DNA of 38,674 nt from Opitutaceae bacterium UBA3033 (GTDB taxonomy: Bacteria > Verrucomicrobiota > Verrucomicrobiia > Opitutales > Opitutaceae). Shown here one piece after another: positions 1 through 9,072 of the stretch. The stretch lies in NCBI GenBank assembly GCA_002367815.1, contig DFDG01000042.1, forward strand, positions 1 through 38,674. Direction: 5' to 3'. The notes below the pieces were generated by a model. The model was not told where the DNA came from and made no database searches. It saw only the letters and a program-made list of their open reading frames with translations. How positions within the stretch are numbered: position 1 is the first letter of the stretch; every line of letters begins with the position of its first letter. The position numbers and the translations under genes were made by a program.

Positions 1-2
1 CG

Positions 3-1016
3 CAGCACCACATGCGCGGACTCACCAAACTCACCAACGCCAGAGCCGCAGCCGTCTGTGACCTTCGTCCGGAATTCGCGCAAAAAACCGCTGAAGAATT
101 CGGCATTGCCCGCTGGTCCACCAATGCAGCAGAACTTTTTGCCGACCCCTCGATCGACGCGGTCGTCCTTGCCTTGCCCGCCGTTGCGCGCACAGCCCTC
201 GCCGTTGAAGCGTTTAAAAACGGCAAGCATGTGTTGACCGAAAAACCCGTGGCTATGAACGCCGCAGAGATTCGCACCATGATCGCCGCTCAAGGGGACT
301 TGGTCGGAGCCTGCTGTTCATCGCGCTATCACAATTTCGAGTCGGCCAAAGCCGCCCACGATTTCATTCAAAAAGGTGGCTTGGGTAAAATCCGCACGAT
401 TACCTGTCGTGCCTCCAATAAGCCATCGGACCACCCTTCACCCAATCCACCGGTTTGGCGGTTGCGCCGCGATCTCAATGGCGGAGGCATTTTCGTCAAT
501 TGGGGCTGCTACGACTTTGATTACCTCATGGGCATGTTTGATTTTAAACTGACGCCGCAATACGCCCTCGCCCGCACCTGGCAGGTGCCCGCGGCTTTCA
601 AAGCCTATGCGGCGGAAGGCTCCGATGCAGAGACCCACATCACGGGTCTGGTCACTTTTGCCGAAGGCTGCGTGCTCACTTATGAAAGGGCAGAGTTCTC
701 CTCCCTGCCGGAAGGAAGTGTCTGGCAAATCTGCGGGGATAAAGGCGCGCTCAACTTGCAAATGCTCAAAGCCAAATCCGCCAATATTGTGCTCACCGAA
801 CCGAACCCTGGAACCGGCACCAAGACCACCGTGCTTTGGGAAGGTGACGAATCGCAATCGAGTGCCGAACACGATGGCGTCGTGGCGGATTTCGTCGGAG
901 CCATCATCGACCAACGCAAGCCCCACACTACGCTGGAAGACTCCCTGCTCTTTGCGCGCGTCACCGATGCTTTCTATGCATCGGCCGAAAGCGGCAAGCC
1001 AGTCAGCTTCGAATAA
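3..1016 (+). CDS. Gfo/Idh/MocA family NAD(P)-dependent oxidoreductase, 5' truncated by window start
   Basis: Probable NAD(P)-dependent sugar or cyclitol dehydrogenase of the Gfo/Idh/MocA family; substrate unknown. The reading frame is open to the first base of the window, and its first visible residues (QHHMRG) match the region just after the glycine-rich dinucleotide loop. The true start therefore lies upstream, and the ATG at 12 is probably an internal methionine. The Rossmann half continues with the VCDLRPE strand and the family signature TEKPVA near residue 78 (counted from that ATG). The C-terminal alpha/beta domain carries the expected [17 protein letters not shown] segment. The gene is convergent with hutI and overlaps its end by 14 bases. 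It is probably not part of histidine catabolism, since the four hut enzymes are complete without it. Family assignment is firm; function is not. Confidence 0.85.
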   Translation, partial: QHHMRGLTKLTNARAAAVCDLRPEFAQKTAEEFGIARWSTNAAELFADPSIDAVVLALPAVARTALAVEAFKNGKHVLTEKPVAMNAAEIRTMIAAQGDLVGACCSSRYHNFESAKAAHDFIQKGGLGKIRTITCRASNKPSDHPSPNPPVWRLRRDLNGGGIFVNWGCYDFDYLMGMFDFKLTPQYALARTWQVPAAFKAYAAEGSDAETHITGLVTFAEGCVLTYERAEFSSLPEGSVWQICGDKGALNLQMLKAKSANIVLTEPNPGTGTKTTVLWEGDESQSSAEHDGVVADFVGAIIDQRKPHTTLEDSLLFARVTDAFYASAESGKPVSFE

Positions 1017-2214
1017 GCCGACCTTCGCAGATTACGTATTCGACCGGGTTGCCCCCCACATCATGGGCGAGTGCTCGTTCGTCGTGGTGATGCAACAATA
1101 TCAGGTCAGCTCGCTGCCCCTGCGCGATCGTGCCTCGGTCACTCAGACCGAGGAGTGCGGCGGCATTTATGGTGCATGCCGCAATTGCTTCCGCCGGGGT
1201 CAATCCGCAATGACGCACGGCCAGCGCAATTGCAAAAGGCATGGAATGGCAGGGCGCTGATCCCGGATTGAAATTTGTGGCCAAGGCCATGGCTCCGCCC
1301 GCATCCACGAATCGCCGGGCCCGGGCATAACGCCCATCAGTGTGAAATCCGGTGCAAGGTAAAATCACCCCCATCGTCGAGGAACCCGCCAGTCGATCGA
1401 TATGAGTATCCGTGCTCGCTTCCAGGTGATCCACGCTCAATGCGCCCAGACTGATAGCTTCCGGTATCATGCCCAGAGAGTTGAATTGATCAGCATGCAC
1501 CCGCAGGGGATGTCCCGTTGCCCGTGCCGCTTTGAACAACTGCATGCACGCTTCTTTCGTCCACGCCCCTTCCTCGCAAAATGCATCGACCACCACGCCG
1601 GGGAAGTTCGCCGTCACGGTCGGTAAAGTTTCCGCAATTGTCATCCGCACAAATTTCTCCAGATCATCCTCAAAGGCATGCCCCAGCAGCGCGGTTGATC
1701 GTAACGTTCCCACCCACCTCTTTGCCGCCTCCCGGATTGCTTTCAGCATCTTTAACTCGGTTTCCGGGTTAAGCCCGTAACCGCTTTTAACTTCAACGGT
1801 GGTGGTGCCTCCGTCCATCATCATGCCCAATCGTTCGACCAATCCAATGGTCAGGGTTTTAACTCTGGCTGCGCGCACGGATTTAACCGTCGAGTGTATA
1901 CCTCCACCCCGTTTCAGAATATCCAAGTAAGGCACGCCTTTCAGTTTCATCTCCCATTCATTCAGTCGATCACCTGCCCAACAAGCGTGGGTATGACAAT
2001 CGACAAAACCCGGCAGCAAAACCTGCCCCCGAGCGTCGATCACATCGGCATCTTTCGGAGCGAAAACCGACTTACCGACCGCCGCGATTTTCCCGTCATC
2101 AATCAGAACTTCACCATTGGGCAAGATACCCAAGTCTCCCAATGCCCCGCCACGGCGGGGACCGGTTGGACCGACGAGAGTGAGGATCCGGGCATTGCGT
2201 ATGTGTATTTTCAT
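1003..2214 (-). CDS. hutI: Imidazolonepropionase
   Basis: Hydrolyses 4-imidazolone-5-propionate to N-formimino-L-glutamate, the third step of histidine degradation, in the cytoplasm. The 403-residue length is normal for this amidohydrolase-superfamily enzyme. The metal-binding HxH lies in DCHTHACW (His74, His76). Further family markers are the HADQFN motif, the DHLEAS motif and the [14 protein letters not shown] segment near the C terminus. The start overlaps the hutG stop by four bases (ATGA), indicating translational coupling. It is the last gene of the minus-strand operon hutH-hutU-hutG-hutI. Its 3' end overlaps the convergent upstream oxidoreductase by 14 bases, and I see no hairpin terminator there. 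Confidence 0.96.
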   Translation of the reverse strand: MKIHIRNARILTLVGPTGPRRGGALGDLGILPNGEVLIDDGKIAAVGKSVFAPKDADVIDARGQVLLPGFVDCHTHACWAGDRLNEWEMKLKGVPYLDILKRGGGIHSTVKSVRAARVKTLTIGLVERLGMMMDGGTTTVEVKSGYGLNPETELKMLKAIREAAKRWVGTLRSTALLGHAFEDDLEKFVRMTIAETLPTVTANFPGVVVDAFCEEGAWTKEACMQLFKAARATGHPLRVHADQFNSLGMIPEAISLGALSVDHLEASTDTHIDRLAGSSTMGVILPCTGFHTDGRYARARRFVDAGGAMALATNFNPGSAPCHSMPFAIALAVRHCGLTPAEAIAACTINAAALLGLSDRGTIAQGQRADLILLHHHDERALAHDVGGNPVEYVICEGRLIRS

Positions 2215-3077
2215 CGTCGTGAGAACCCTTCGATAAAAGTCATGAACAAATGAGCGGCCACTCTGGCGGTGCGACCGTCAGCATCGCGCAGCGGGTTCAA
2301 CTCCATCACATCGAAACAACGAACGTTGGGAGATTTACCACAAGCCCGCACCCATTGCTCCGCTTCCCGCACCGTCCACCCGGCCGGATTGAGCGCACTC
2401 ACTCCGGGCGCATGAGAGGCATCGAGCACATCCAGATCGAAACTGGCAAAAATATTCTCCTCGGGCGGAATCGAAACTGGAGTTCCATCCGGATAATGTT
2501 TCCCCCCGTGCCGGGTAAACCAATCATGGTGTTCTGTCGCATTCACGAGCGGCCGATAACCGTGCAGATGCAGTGAACTAACGCCGCAATCTTCGATCAG
2601 CTTCCGGAATGGCATGCCCGATCCTGGCGTTTCGCGGACGTCGAGATGGGCATCAAAATAGATTGCCGCCAATTGCGGATACTTGGCCGCAACGGCCCGC
2701 ACAAAAGGATAGGTCAGATCATGCCCTCCTCCGATTGCGATCGGAAACAACCCCGCATCGAGCAGAGCCGATGTCGCGGCTGTCACGCGATCATGAGTCG
2801 CTTCAAGTGATTCCGCCGGCTCCACATCTCCCGCATCAAATACCCGCCGCCATTCGGAATGATTACTACCGTATCCCGCCAATGCCTCACGAAATGCCTT
2901 CGGCCCATGGGCCGCACCCGACCGACCGTGGTTCAATTTTACTCCGGTATCATCAGGCAAACCCAGCAAAGCGATCCGGCAACCTTCATGGTTATCACGC
3001 TGGATGGACGCGGCGAAGCGACCAGCCGAAATCTGACTCGGCCATCGTCCTTGGTTGGTGTGCGGAATCGTTAACAT
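2211..3077 (-). CDS. hutG: Formimidoylglutamase (arginase/agmatinase family)
   Basis: Predicted to hydrolyse N-formimino-L-glutamate to glutamate and formamide, the fourth step of histidine use. It is a 288-residue ureohydrolase-fold protein with the binuclear manganese ligands visible: GGGHD (His119), FDAHLD (Asp142, His144, Asp146) and SFDLDVLD (Asp214, Asp216). Sequence alone would also allow arginase or agmatinase. Its position between hutU and hutI, with a four-base overlap into hutI and about 10 bases from hutU, makes formimidoylglutamase by far the likeliest role. A direct hydrolase implies the formamide route rather than the formate-releasing HutF/N-formylglutamate route, for which no gene is seen here. 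Confidence 0.92.
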   Translation of the reverse strand: MLTIPHTNQGRWPSQISAGRFAASIQRDNHEGCRIALLGLPDDTGVKLNHGRSGAAHGPKAFREALAGYGSNHSEWRRVFDAGDVEPAESLEATHDRVTAATSALLDAGLFPIAIGGGHDLTYPFVRAVAAKYPQLAAIYFDAHLDVRETPGSGMPFRKLIEDCGVSSLHLHGYRPLVNATEHHDWFTRHGGKHYPDGTPVSIPPEENIFASFDLDVLDASHAPGVSALNPAGWTVREAEQWVRACGKSPNVRCFDVMELNPLRDADGRTARVAAHLFMTFIEGFSRR

Positions 3078-3087
3078 GCGTTTAATT

Positions 3088-4779
3088 TTATTTCATCGGA
3101 ATCGGCACCTTCAATTTTCGAGCGCAAGCCTTGGCTTCGTCGTAACCTGCATCCACATGACGAAATACGCCCATCATCGGATCGTTGGTGAGCACTTTTT
3201 CGAGTCGGGCGGCGGCTTCCGGGGTGCCGTCGGCTACGATCACCTGTCCAGCATGTTGACTGTAGCCAATACCGACTCCGCCGCCGTGGTGAAAACTGAC
3301 CCAGGAAGCACCACTGGCGACATTGACCATAGCGTTGAGCAAGGCCCAATCACTGATCGCATCCGACCCATCTTTCATGGCCTCGGTCTCGCGATTCGGA
3401 CTCGCCACCGAACCACAGTCGAGGTGATCGCGTCCAATCACGATCGGCGCTTTCACCCGCCCATCGGCGACCATCTGGTTGAACCGCAATCCGGCCCGAT
3501 GGCGCTCGCCCAATCCCAGCCAGCAAATCCGCGCCGGCAGGCCTTGGAATACCACCCGCTCTCCCGCCATTTTTAACCAGCGGTGCAAGCCCGCATCTTT
3601 AGGGAATAGTTCCAACAAGGCCCGATCAGTTGCCGCAATATCTTGGGGGTCGCCCGATAACGCCACCCAACGAAAAGGTCCCCGCCCCAAACAGAATTGA
3701 GGTCGGATGTAGGCCGGCACAAATCCGGGGAACGCAAAGGCCCGTTTCACCCCTTGGTTGAAGGCGTGTTGCCGCAGGTTGTTGCCATAATCGAATGTCT
3801 TGGCGCCGCGTTTTTTCAGTATGAGCATGGCGCGCACGTGACGCGCCATCGAGGACAGGGAAAGTTTTTGATACTTAATTGGGTTCTTTTTGCGCAGCAC
3901 CGCGGCGGCCTTCAGGTCGAAACCGACCGGCACATAGCCCACCAGGGGATCGTGCGCACTGGTCTGATCGGTCAGGACATCGACCTTGATTTTTCGCTCT
4001 ATCAGCCGTTCCAACAACCCGGAACTATTTGCGACCACACCCACGCTCAACGCCTGCTTGGTTCCAGCATAGTTGATCGCCCGATCTATCGCTTGGTCGA
4101 TGCCCGGGGCAATTTCATCGAGATAACGATCATGCACCCGTTTCCGCAGCCGGGAACGGTCAACATCAGCAATCAAGCACGTGCCGCCCGCCATCGTTAC
4201 GGCCAATGGTTGGGCCCCACCCATGCCACCACAACCCGCCGTCACACATAACCGACCGGTCAGATCGCCGCCGAAGTGCTGCCGCCCCACTTCCGCAAAT
4301 GTTTCGTAAGTGCCCTGTAGAATTCCCTGGGTGCCGATGTAGATCCAGGAACCCGCGGTCATTTGCCCATACATCATCAGACCCTTGGCCTCGAGGTCAT
4401 CAAAAGTCTCCTGGGTCGCCCAATGCGGCACCAGATTACTATTGGCAATCAGCACCCGGGGGGCATCGGGATGGGTCCGCACTACCCCAACCGGTTTACC
4501 CGACTGCACGAGCAATGTTTCATCGGGCGCAAGCTGTCGCAACGTTTTGACCATTGCGTCGTAACTCGCCCAATTCCGCGCCGCTTTGCCCCGACCGCCA
4601 TAGACCACGAGTTCGGCTGGTCGCTCCGCTACTTCCGGATCGAGGTTATTCATGAGCATACGCATGGCAGCCTCGGCCGCCCACGACTTGCAGGTCAGCT
4701 GGTTGCCGCGGGGGGCGCGAATGATCCGTTTCTTTTTGATCAATGTTATGGTTCTGAGTATTTCAATGTAGCCGGCCAC
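3088..4779 (-). CDS. hutU: Urocanate hydratase
   Basis: Converts urocanate to imidazolonepropionate using tightly bound NAD+ as electrophile; second step of histidine degradation. The protein matches family landmarks along its length: NNLDPEVAE near the N terminus, [31 protein letters not shown] and the NAD-binding [10 protein letters not shown]. The catalytic cysteine lies in RICWLG (residue 419 of this ORF). The open frame starts at a GTG (4779) that overlaps hutH by 17 bases and gives 563 residues. A TTG at 4743 would give a more usual N terminus ([13 protein letters not shown]) and a short gap after hutH. I cannot decide between them because neither has a clear Shine-Dalgarno sequence. 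Confidence 0.95.
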   Translation of the reverse strand: MAGYIEILRTITLIKKKRIIRAPRGNQLTCKSWAAEAAMRMLMNNLDPEVAERPAELVVYGGRGKAARNWASYDAMVKTLRQLAPDETLLVQSGKPVGVVRTHPDAPRVLIANSNLVPHWATQETFDDLEAKGLMMYGQMTAGSWIYIGTQGILQGTYETFAEVGRQHFGGDLTGRLCVTAGCGGMGGAQPLAVTMAGGTCLIADVDRSRLRKRVHDRYLDEIAPGIDQAIDRAINYAGTKQALSVGVVANSSGLLERLIERKIKVDVLTDQTSAHDPLVGYVPVGFDLKAAAVLRKKNPIKYQKLSLSSMARHVRAMLILKKRGAKTFDYGNNLRQHAFNQGVKRAFAFPGFVPAYIRPQFCLGRGPFRWVALSGDPQDIAATDRALLELFPKDAGLHRWLKMAGERVVFQGLPARICWLGLGERHRAGLRFNQMVADGRVKAPIVIGRDHLDCGSVASPNRETEAMKDGSDAISDWALLNAMVNVASGASWVSFHHGGGVGIGYSQHAGQVIVADGTPEAAARLEKVLTNDPMMGVFRHVDAGYDEAKACARKLKVPIPMK

Positions 4780-6304
4780 TGGATTGCTCGGTTGCTGAAA
4801 CCAACGAGCCGCTTTTAACCAGGTTGAGCGCTGTTTGAATATCCTGGTGAAACAGCCGGTCAGCTTCGGCGAAAGCGAGATGTCGGCGCACTTCCGCGTG
4901 GGCAGACTCGACTCCGAGTCCGGCCTTCAGGGGGTGAATAAAATCGAGTGCTTGCGCCGCACACATCAACTCAATCGCCAGCACAGTTTCTACATTGCTG
5001 ACGACTTCGAGCAACTTGGTCGCCGAGATGGAACCCATTGAAACGTGATCCTCCTGGCCCAGAGAGCTCGGGATCGAATCCACCGATGCCGGATGCGAGA
5101 GAATCTTGTTTTCCGACACCAGGGCCGCGGCGGTATATTGGGGCAGCATGAATCCGGAATTGAGTCCCGTATCGCTCATCAGGAGTTTGGGCAGTTTAAC
5201 CTCACCCATGGAGTCACCGCCCAGGAGCAAATAGATGCGGCGCTCCGAAATTGAGGCGATCTCGGCCGTGGCAATGGCCAGGAAATCCATCGCAAAGGCC
5301 AGCGGTTCACCGTGAAAATTCCCACCGCTCACTACCTCACCATTAGGGAAAACCAGCGGATTATCTGTGACCGAATTCAGCTCTGTTTCCACCGTAGAGA
5401 TGGCAAAGCGCACCGTATCACGCACGGCCCCGTGCACCTGAGGCACGCAACGAATCGAATAGGGGTCCTGCACTTTCCCACAGTTGAGATGGGAGGGTAA
5501 GATCTCGGAATCGATGAGCAATTGCCTAACGTTCTCCGCCGATTCAATCTGCCCTTGGTGCGGTCGGGCCGCATGGATACGGGCATCAAATGGCGTGGCG
5601 CTGCCGCGCATTGCTTCGAGCGTCATCGCCGCCGTGATATCCGCGACCTTGAGTAAATCCTGAATACGCAAAAGGGTATGCACCGCATGGGCGGCCATGA
5701 ATTGCGTGCCGTTGATCAGCGCCAGCCCTTCTTTCGACTTCAAACGCAAGGGCACCAAACCAAGTTGGTCCAAGGCCACCGTTGCCGGTTGCTTGCAGCC
5801 ATCCGGCATCAGCACTTCACCCAACCCCAATAACGGCAGGGTGAGATGAGCGAGCGGCGCCAGATCTCCAGAAGCACCAAGTGATCCCTTTGCATAAACC
5901 ACCGGGCTGATGTTGGCGTTATAAAAGCTCAGCAAATATTCGACCAATACCGGCCGCACCCCGGACAGACCCAAGACCAGAGAGTTGATCTTCAGGAGCA
6001 GCATCAGTTGCACGATTTGAGCATCAACCTCGCGACCCACCCCTACCGCATGGCTGAGGATCAAATTCTCCTGCAATTTGTCCACATCTGCCGGGGAAAT
6101 ACGTTTGTGCGCCAAGATCCCAAAACCGGTGTTGATGCCATAATAGGACGTGTCACCTGAAGCCAAGCGCTCAACTACGGAGCGTGATTCGGTTATCCTC
6201 TTTTGTGCATTCGTCGTCAGCACCAACTTGGCAGGAGTAGCCAACATTTCACGAATCAGTGCCAGCGTGAGGCGTTCATCGCCTAGTGCAGTGGTGGAAG
6301 TCAT
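4763..6304 (-). CDS. hutH: Histidine ammonia-lyase
   Basis: Deaminates histidine to urocanate, the entry step of the pathway. The 513-residue length is typical. The Ala-Ser-Gly triad that cyclises to the MIO electrophile is in [14 protein letters not shown] (Ala144-Ser145-Gly146), and the catalytic Tyr region [10 protein letters not shown] is at 53-62. Other family blocks are [24 protein letters not shown] and QEDHVSMGS. It is the first gene of the hut operon and is divergent from sufU, with 174 bases between them. No HutC repressor, HutP-like gene or histidine permease lies in this window, so regulation and uptake must be encoded elsewhere. Confidence 0.96.
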   Translation of the reverse strand: MTSTTALGDERLTLALIREMLATPAKLVLTTNAQKRITESRSVVERLASGDTSYYGINTGFGILAHKRISPADVDKLQENLILSHAVGVGREVDAQIVQLMLLLKINSLVLGLSGVRPVLVEYLLSFYNANISPVVYAKGSLGASGDLAPLAHLTLPLLGLGEVLMPDGCKQPATVALDQLGLVPLRLKSKEGLALINGTQFMAAHAVHTLLRIQDLLKVADITAAMTLEAMRGSATPFDARIHAARPHQGQIESAENVRQLLIDSEILPSHLNCGKVQDPYSIRCVPQVHGAVRDTVRFAISTVETELNSVTDNPLVFPNGEVVSGGNFHGEPLAFAMDFLAIATAEIASISERRIYLLLGGDSMGEVKLPKLLMSDTGLNSGFMLPQYTAAALVSENKILSHPASVDSIPSSLGQEDHVSMGSISATKLLEVVSNVETVLAIELMCAAQALDFIHPLKAGLGVESAHAEVRRHLAFAEADRLFHQDIQTALNLVKSGSLVSATEQSSGRLH

Positions 6305-6478
6305 AACAGGCGGGTAATGTCATAAAGCTGAATCCCGGTTAATCCACGTGCAAGGGTTCGACCTTCGTCACCGGCCAAATAGTCCGAAAGGATGATCGGA
6401 GTCAGGCGCATGAATAGGCCCCTGAAAAAATGAAACACTGCTTTGCCCCCGGAAGAGTTTTAGTTATGGTGATTTCCT

Positions 6479-6931
6479 ATGTCCGACCTATCTGACCTTT
6501 ATCAACAGGTCATCCTTGATCACAACCGACGCCCGCGCAATCGGGGCAAACTGCCCACCGCCAATCGTGTGGCCCATGGCGATAATCCCTCCTGTGGTGA
6601 TCAATGCAGCGTTTATATCGACTTGGAGGGAGACCTGATCAAGGACCTCTCATTCGACGGTTCCGGCTGCGCCATTTCTCAAGCCAGTTCTTCGTTGATG
6701 ACCACGCAGATCAAGGGCAAGACCGCAGCCGAAGTGGAAAAACTATTCGAAGAATTTCACCATATCGTGACCACAGGCAATGCGCCCGAAGAAATCAGTG
6801 ATGTCGCCGCATTCGCCGGCGTTCATGCCTTCCCCGCCCGCATCAAGTGCGCCACCCTTGGTTGGCACGCCGCGCTCAACGCCCTCAAAGGCGACCCGGT
6901 CACGACCACGACCGAGACCCACACCGACTGA
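6479..6931 (+). CDS. sufU: SUF-type Fe-S assembly protein SufU
   Basis: NifU/IscU-fold partner of the SufS cysteine desulfurase. In Gram-positive bacteria SufU is a zinc protein that accepts persulfide from SufS, and a similar role is inferred here. The 150 residues show the conserved ligands: NPSCGDQC (Cys39, Asp41, plus Cys43), GSGCAISQAS (Cys64) and RIKCATLGWHA (Cys124). The insertion before the last cysteine is longer than in IscU, as expected for SufU. The C-terminal tail is Thr-rich. It is followed after 11 bases by sufS, so the two are almost certainly one transcript. The usual sufBCD genes are not in the window. Confidence 0.93.
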   Translation: MSDLSDLYQQVILDHNRRPRNRGKLPTANRVAHGDNPSCGDQCSVYIDLEGDLIKDLSFDGSGCAISQASSSLMTTQIKGKTAAEVEKLFEEFHHIVTTGNAPEEISDVAAFAGVHAFPARIKCATLGWHAALNALKGDPVTTTTETHTD

Positions 6932-6942
6932 CCTTACTGCTT

Positions 6943-8175
6943 ATGCCCAACTGGCAAAATGTCCGCGCTGATTTCCCAGTGCTCAATCAACAGGTGAACG
7001 GCAAGCCGCTGATCTATCTCGACAATGCCGCCACCGCCCAGAAGCCGCGCAGCGTGATTGATGCGCTGGTCAACTACTACGAACGCGACAACAGCAATGT
7101 GCATCGCGGTCTGCACACCCTCTCGATGCGTGCCACCAATGGCTACGAAGGAGCTCGGGCTCGCATCGCCCAATTCATCAACGCCAGCGATCCCGCCGAA
7201 ATCATTTTCACCCGCGGCACGACCGAGAGCATCAATATCGTTGCCCGCAGTTGGGGTCACACGCATCTCAAACCCGGCGATGTGGTTCTGACCACTGAAA
7301 TGGAGCATCACTCCAATCTCGTGCCATGGCAACAAGCGGCCAAAGCCAGTGGAGCCACGCTCAAATATGTGCCGGTGCTCGGTGAAAATGCCGAAGGTGG
7401 CCTGGATCTCACGGCACTGGATGAATTGCTCACTCCAGGTGTAAAGCTCTTCGCCTTCACTCATATTTCCAATTCCCTGGGCACCATCAATCCGGTCAAG
7501 GACCTGTGCCGTCGGGCACGCGCCGTAGGTGCCATCACCGTAGTGGATGCCGCCCAATCGATCGGACATGGACCAATGGATGTGCAGGATATGGACTGCG
7601 ATTTTCTCGCATTCTCCGGCCACAAAATGTGCGGCCCCACTGGCATCGGCGTGCTTTATGGCCGGCGTGCATTGCTTGATAAACTCGCTCCCGATGAAAC
7701 CGGCGGTGGCATGGTCGTGACCGTTGATTATTCGGGTGCCACTTGGAAACCCTCCCCCGAAAGATTCGAAGCCGGCACCCCCAATGTCGCTGATGCGATA
7801 GCCCTGGGTGCGGCGTGCGATTACTTGGACAAACTTGGTCGTGCAGAGATTGCCAAACACGATATCGAATTGGCTCAACTCGCCTTCCAAAAACTAAGCG
7901 CAATACCGGGCATTCGTATTTTGGGACCAACAGGTGAACGTAGCGGATTGGTGAGTTTCGCATTCCAGGATATGCACGCCCATGATGTCGTCACTTTTGC
8001 AGACGAGGATGGCATCGCACTACGCGGTGGCCACCATTGCAACCAGCCCTTGATGCGAAAGCTCGGTCTCACTAGCACCACGCGAGCGAGCTGCTATATC
8101 TATAATACAGCCGAGGAAATCGACGCATTGGTCGCCTCGTTACTCCGGATCCAAAAGTTTTTCAGGATCGATTAA
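6943..8175 (+). CDS. sufS: Cysteine desulfurase SufS
   Basis: PLP-dependent class V aminotransferase-fold enzyme that takes sulfur from cysteine for Fe-S cluster assembly. The ATG at 6943 is chosen because it gives the usual N terminus (MPNWQNVRADFPVL) and a 410-residue protein. The longer open frame from 6847 would run 85 bases into sufU with an Arg-rich leader that is clearly out of frame. The PLP lysine is Lys228 in SGHKMCGP. The persulfide cysteine is Cys366 in RGGHHCNQPL, close to the positions in the E. coli enzyme. YLDNAATAQKP, near residue 23, is also a family hallmark. It is paired with sufU and ends seven bases before the convergent MBL-fold gene. Confidence 0.96.
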   Translation: MPNWQNVRADFPVLNQQVNGKPLIYLDNAATAQKPRSVIDALVNYYERDNSNVHRGLHTLSMRATNGYEGARARIAQFINASDPAEIIFTRGTTESINIVARSWGHTHLKPGDVVLTTEMEHHSNLVPWQQAAKASGATLKYVPVLGENAEGGLDLTALDELLTPGVKLFAFTHISNSLGTINPVKDLCRRARAVGAITVVDAAQSIGHGPMDVQDMDCDFLAFSGHKMCGPTGIGVLYGRRALLDKLAPDETGGGMVVTVDYSGATWKPSPERFEAGTPNVADAIALGAACDYLDKLGRAEIAKHDIELAQLAFQKLSAIPGIRILGPTGERSGLVSFAFQDMHAHDVVTFADEDGIALRGGHHCNQPLMRKLGLTSTTRASCYIYNTAEEIDALVASLLRIQKFFRID

Positions 8176-8181
8176 TTTCGC

Positions 8182-8691
8182 TCAGACGATCGGAGCGGAT
8201 CGCCGTTTCCTGCGCATGGCCAGTTTCAGCAGTAGACGGTCAAACCGACGCCGGTGCAACAATCCGTCAAGCACATCAAAGTGCTGAGGCACCATGTATC
8301 GCGGATTCAATTGCCGCACTTTCTCCAAACTGGCGGGCATTAATTCAGGAGCACTGTTCAATATCGGCGGAGGAAGATGCACCTTGAAAAAGTAGCTCGC
8401 AAACAAGTCGCCACTGAAAAGCAAATTCTGCCGAGCACTGTAAAATCCACAATGCCCCAAGGTATGACCCGGCAAATGCACGATTTTCAAGCCGCCCCAG
8501 AAGGGAAGTTTGTCCCCATCCTCCAATGGCACATCAATGAGCGCGGTTTGCCCAACCCCGAACAATACGCGGGCCGTCGCTTCCAATCGACCACCCCAAC
8601 GGTTGATTCCCGCATAAGGAAATTTTCCGTCGATATGTGCCTGTTCCAAGGGATGGGCATAAACGGGGGCCCAGTCCATCGTTTCGCCCAA
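8182..8691 (-). CDS. MBL-fold metallo-hydrolase, C-terminal part (after frameshift)
   Basis: This is the second half of a metallo-beta-lactamase-fold hydrolase whose first half lies in another frame just upstream. It carries the later metal ligands of the fold: LPGHTLGHCG (His), FSGDLFAS (bridging Asp) and VPQHFDV (last His). Its apparent TTG start at 8691 has no independent support. The natural protein would continue from the N-terminal half through THGHIDHAGNVAWAKRWTG straight into APVYAHPLEQ if one G or C were added in the G5C3 run at 8665-8672. The C-terminal tail is Arg-rich. Substrate unknown. Confidence 0.75.
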   Translation of the reverse strand: MGETMDWAPVYAHPLEQAHIDGKFPYAGINRWGGRLEATARVLFGVGQTALIDVPLEDGDKLPFWGGLKIVHLPGHTLGHCGFYSARQNLLFSGDLFASYFFKVHLPPPILNSAPELMPASLEKVRQLNPRYMVPQHFDVLDGLLHRRRFDRLLLKLAMRRKRRSAPIV

Positions 8692-8984
8692 GCCACATTA
8701 CCCGCATGATCGATATGACCATGAGTCAATAGGATCGCTTTGACATCCGAGGGTCCAAGTCCCAATCGGTGCAATTTGCGGCGAATCAGGATCGGTTCTC
8801 CTACTAAACCGGTATCGAGCAAGACTACATGGCGGTTTTCATCCACCAACAAATGGCAGCAACCCATTACTCCCCGGATGGGGTGGATTTGGCCCCGGCC
8901 CAACGGTTCGCATCTCATCATTGTAAACGAATCAAGGATATTAGTAGCATCAATAACACCAGCACTGATCGAGGTGACACACAT
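8487..8984 (-). CDS. MBL-fold metallo-hydrolase, N-terminal part (before frameshift)
   Basis: First half of the same MBL-fold hydrolase. It contains the early strand block LLVDENRHVVLLDTG and the zinc-binding HxHxDH motif in THGHIDHAGN. Homology ends near 8672. The remaining residues down to 8487 come from the wrong frame and should be ignored. An ATG at 8984 is preferred over the TTG at 9017 because GGAAGGGAA lies directly before it; a Met-Met further in is also possible. Restored, the protein would be about 267 residues. The family includes glyoxalase II-like and many other hydrolases, so no reaction is assigned. The gene is convergent with sufS and divergent from the large oxidoreductase. 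Confidence 0.75.
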   Translation of the reverse strand: MCVTSISAGVIDATNILDSFTMMRCEPLGRGQIHPIRGVMGCCHLLVDENRHVVLLDTGLVGEPILIRRKLHRLGLGPSDVKAILLTHGHIDHAGNVAWAKRWTGPPFMPIPWNRHISTENFLMRESTVGVVDWKRRPAYCSGLGKPRSLMCHWRMGTNFPSGAA

Positions 8985-9072
8985 TTCCCTTCCAAATCGT
9001 TCAAAAAAAGACCCCAATCAAAGAATATGCGGTATCGAACCGCCTCAATCTAAACTGCTAAAATAGTAAGAC

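Noticed and set aside
607..1260. 217-codon plus-strand frame across the end of the first oxidoreductase and hutI
   Set aside because: Overlaps two well-supported genes; Ser/Pro/Arg-rich out-of-frame composition.
6934..7890. 318-codon open frame on the minus strand opposite sufS
   Set aside because: It lies fully antisense to a clear SufS, shows no domain, and its His/Gly/Ile-rich composition is that of a mirror of a coding frame.
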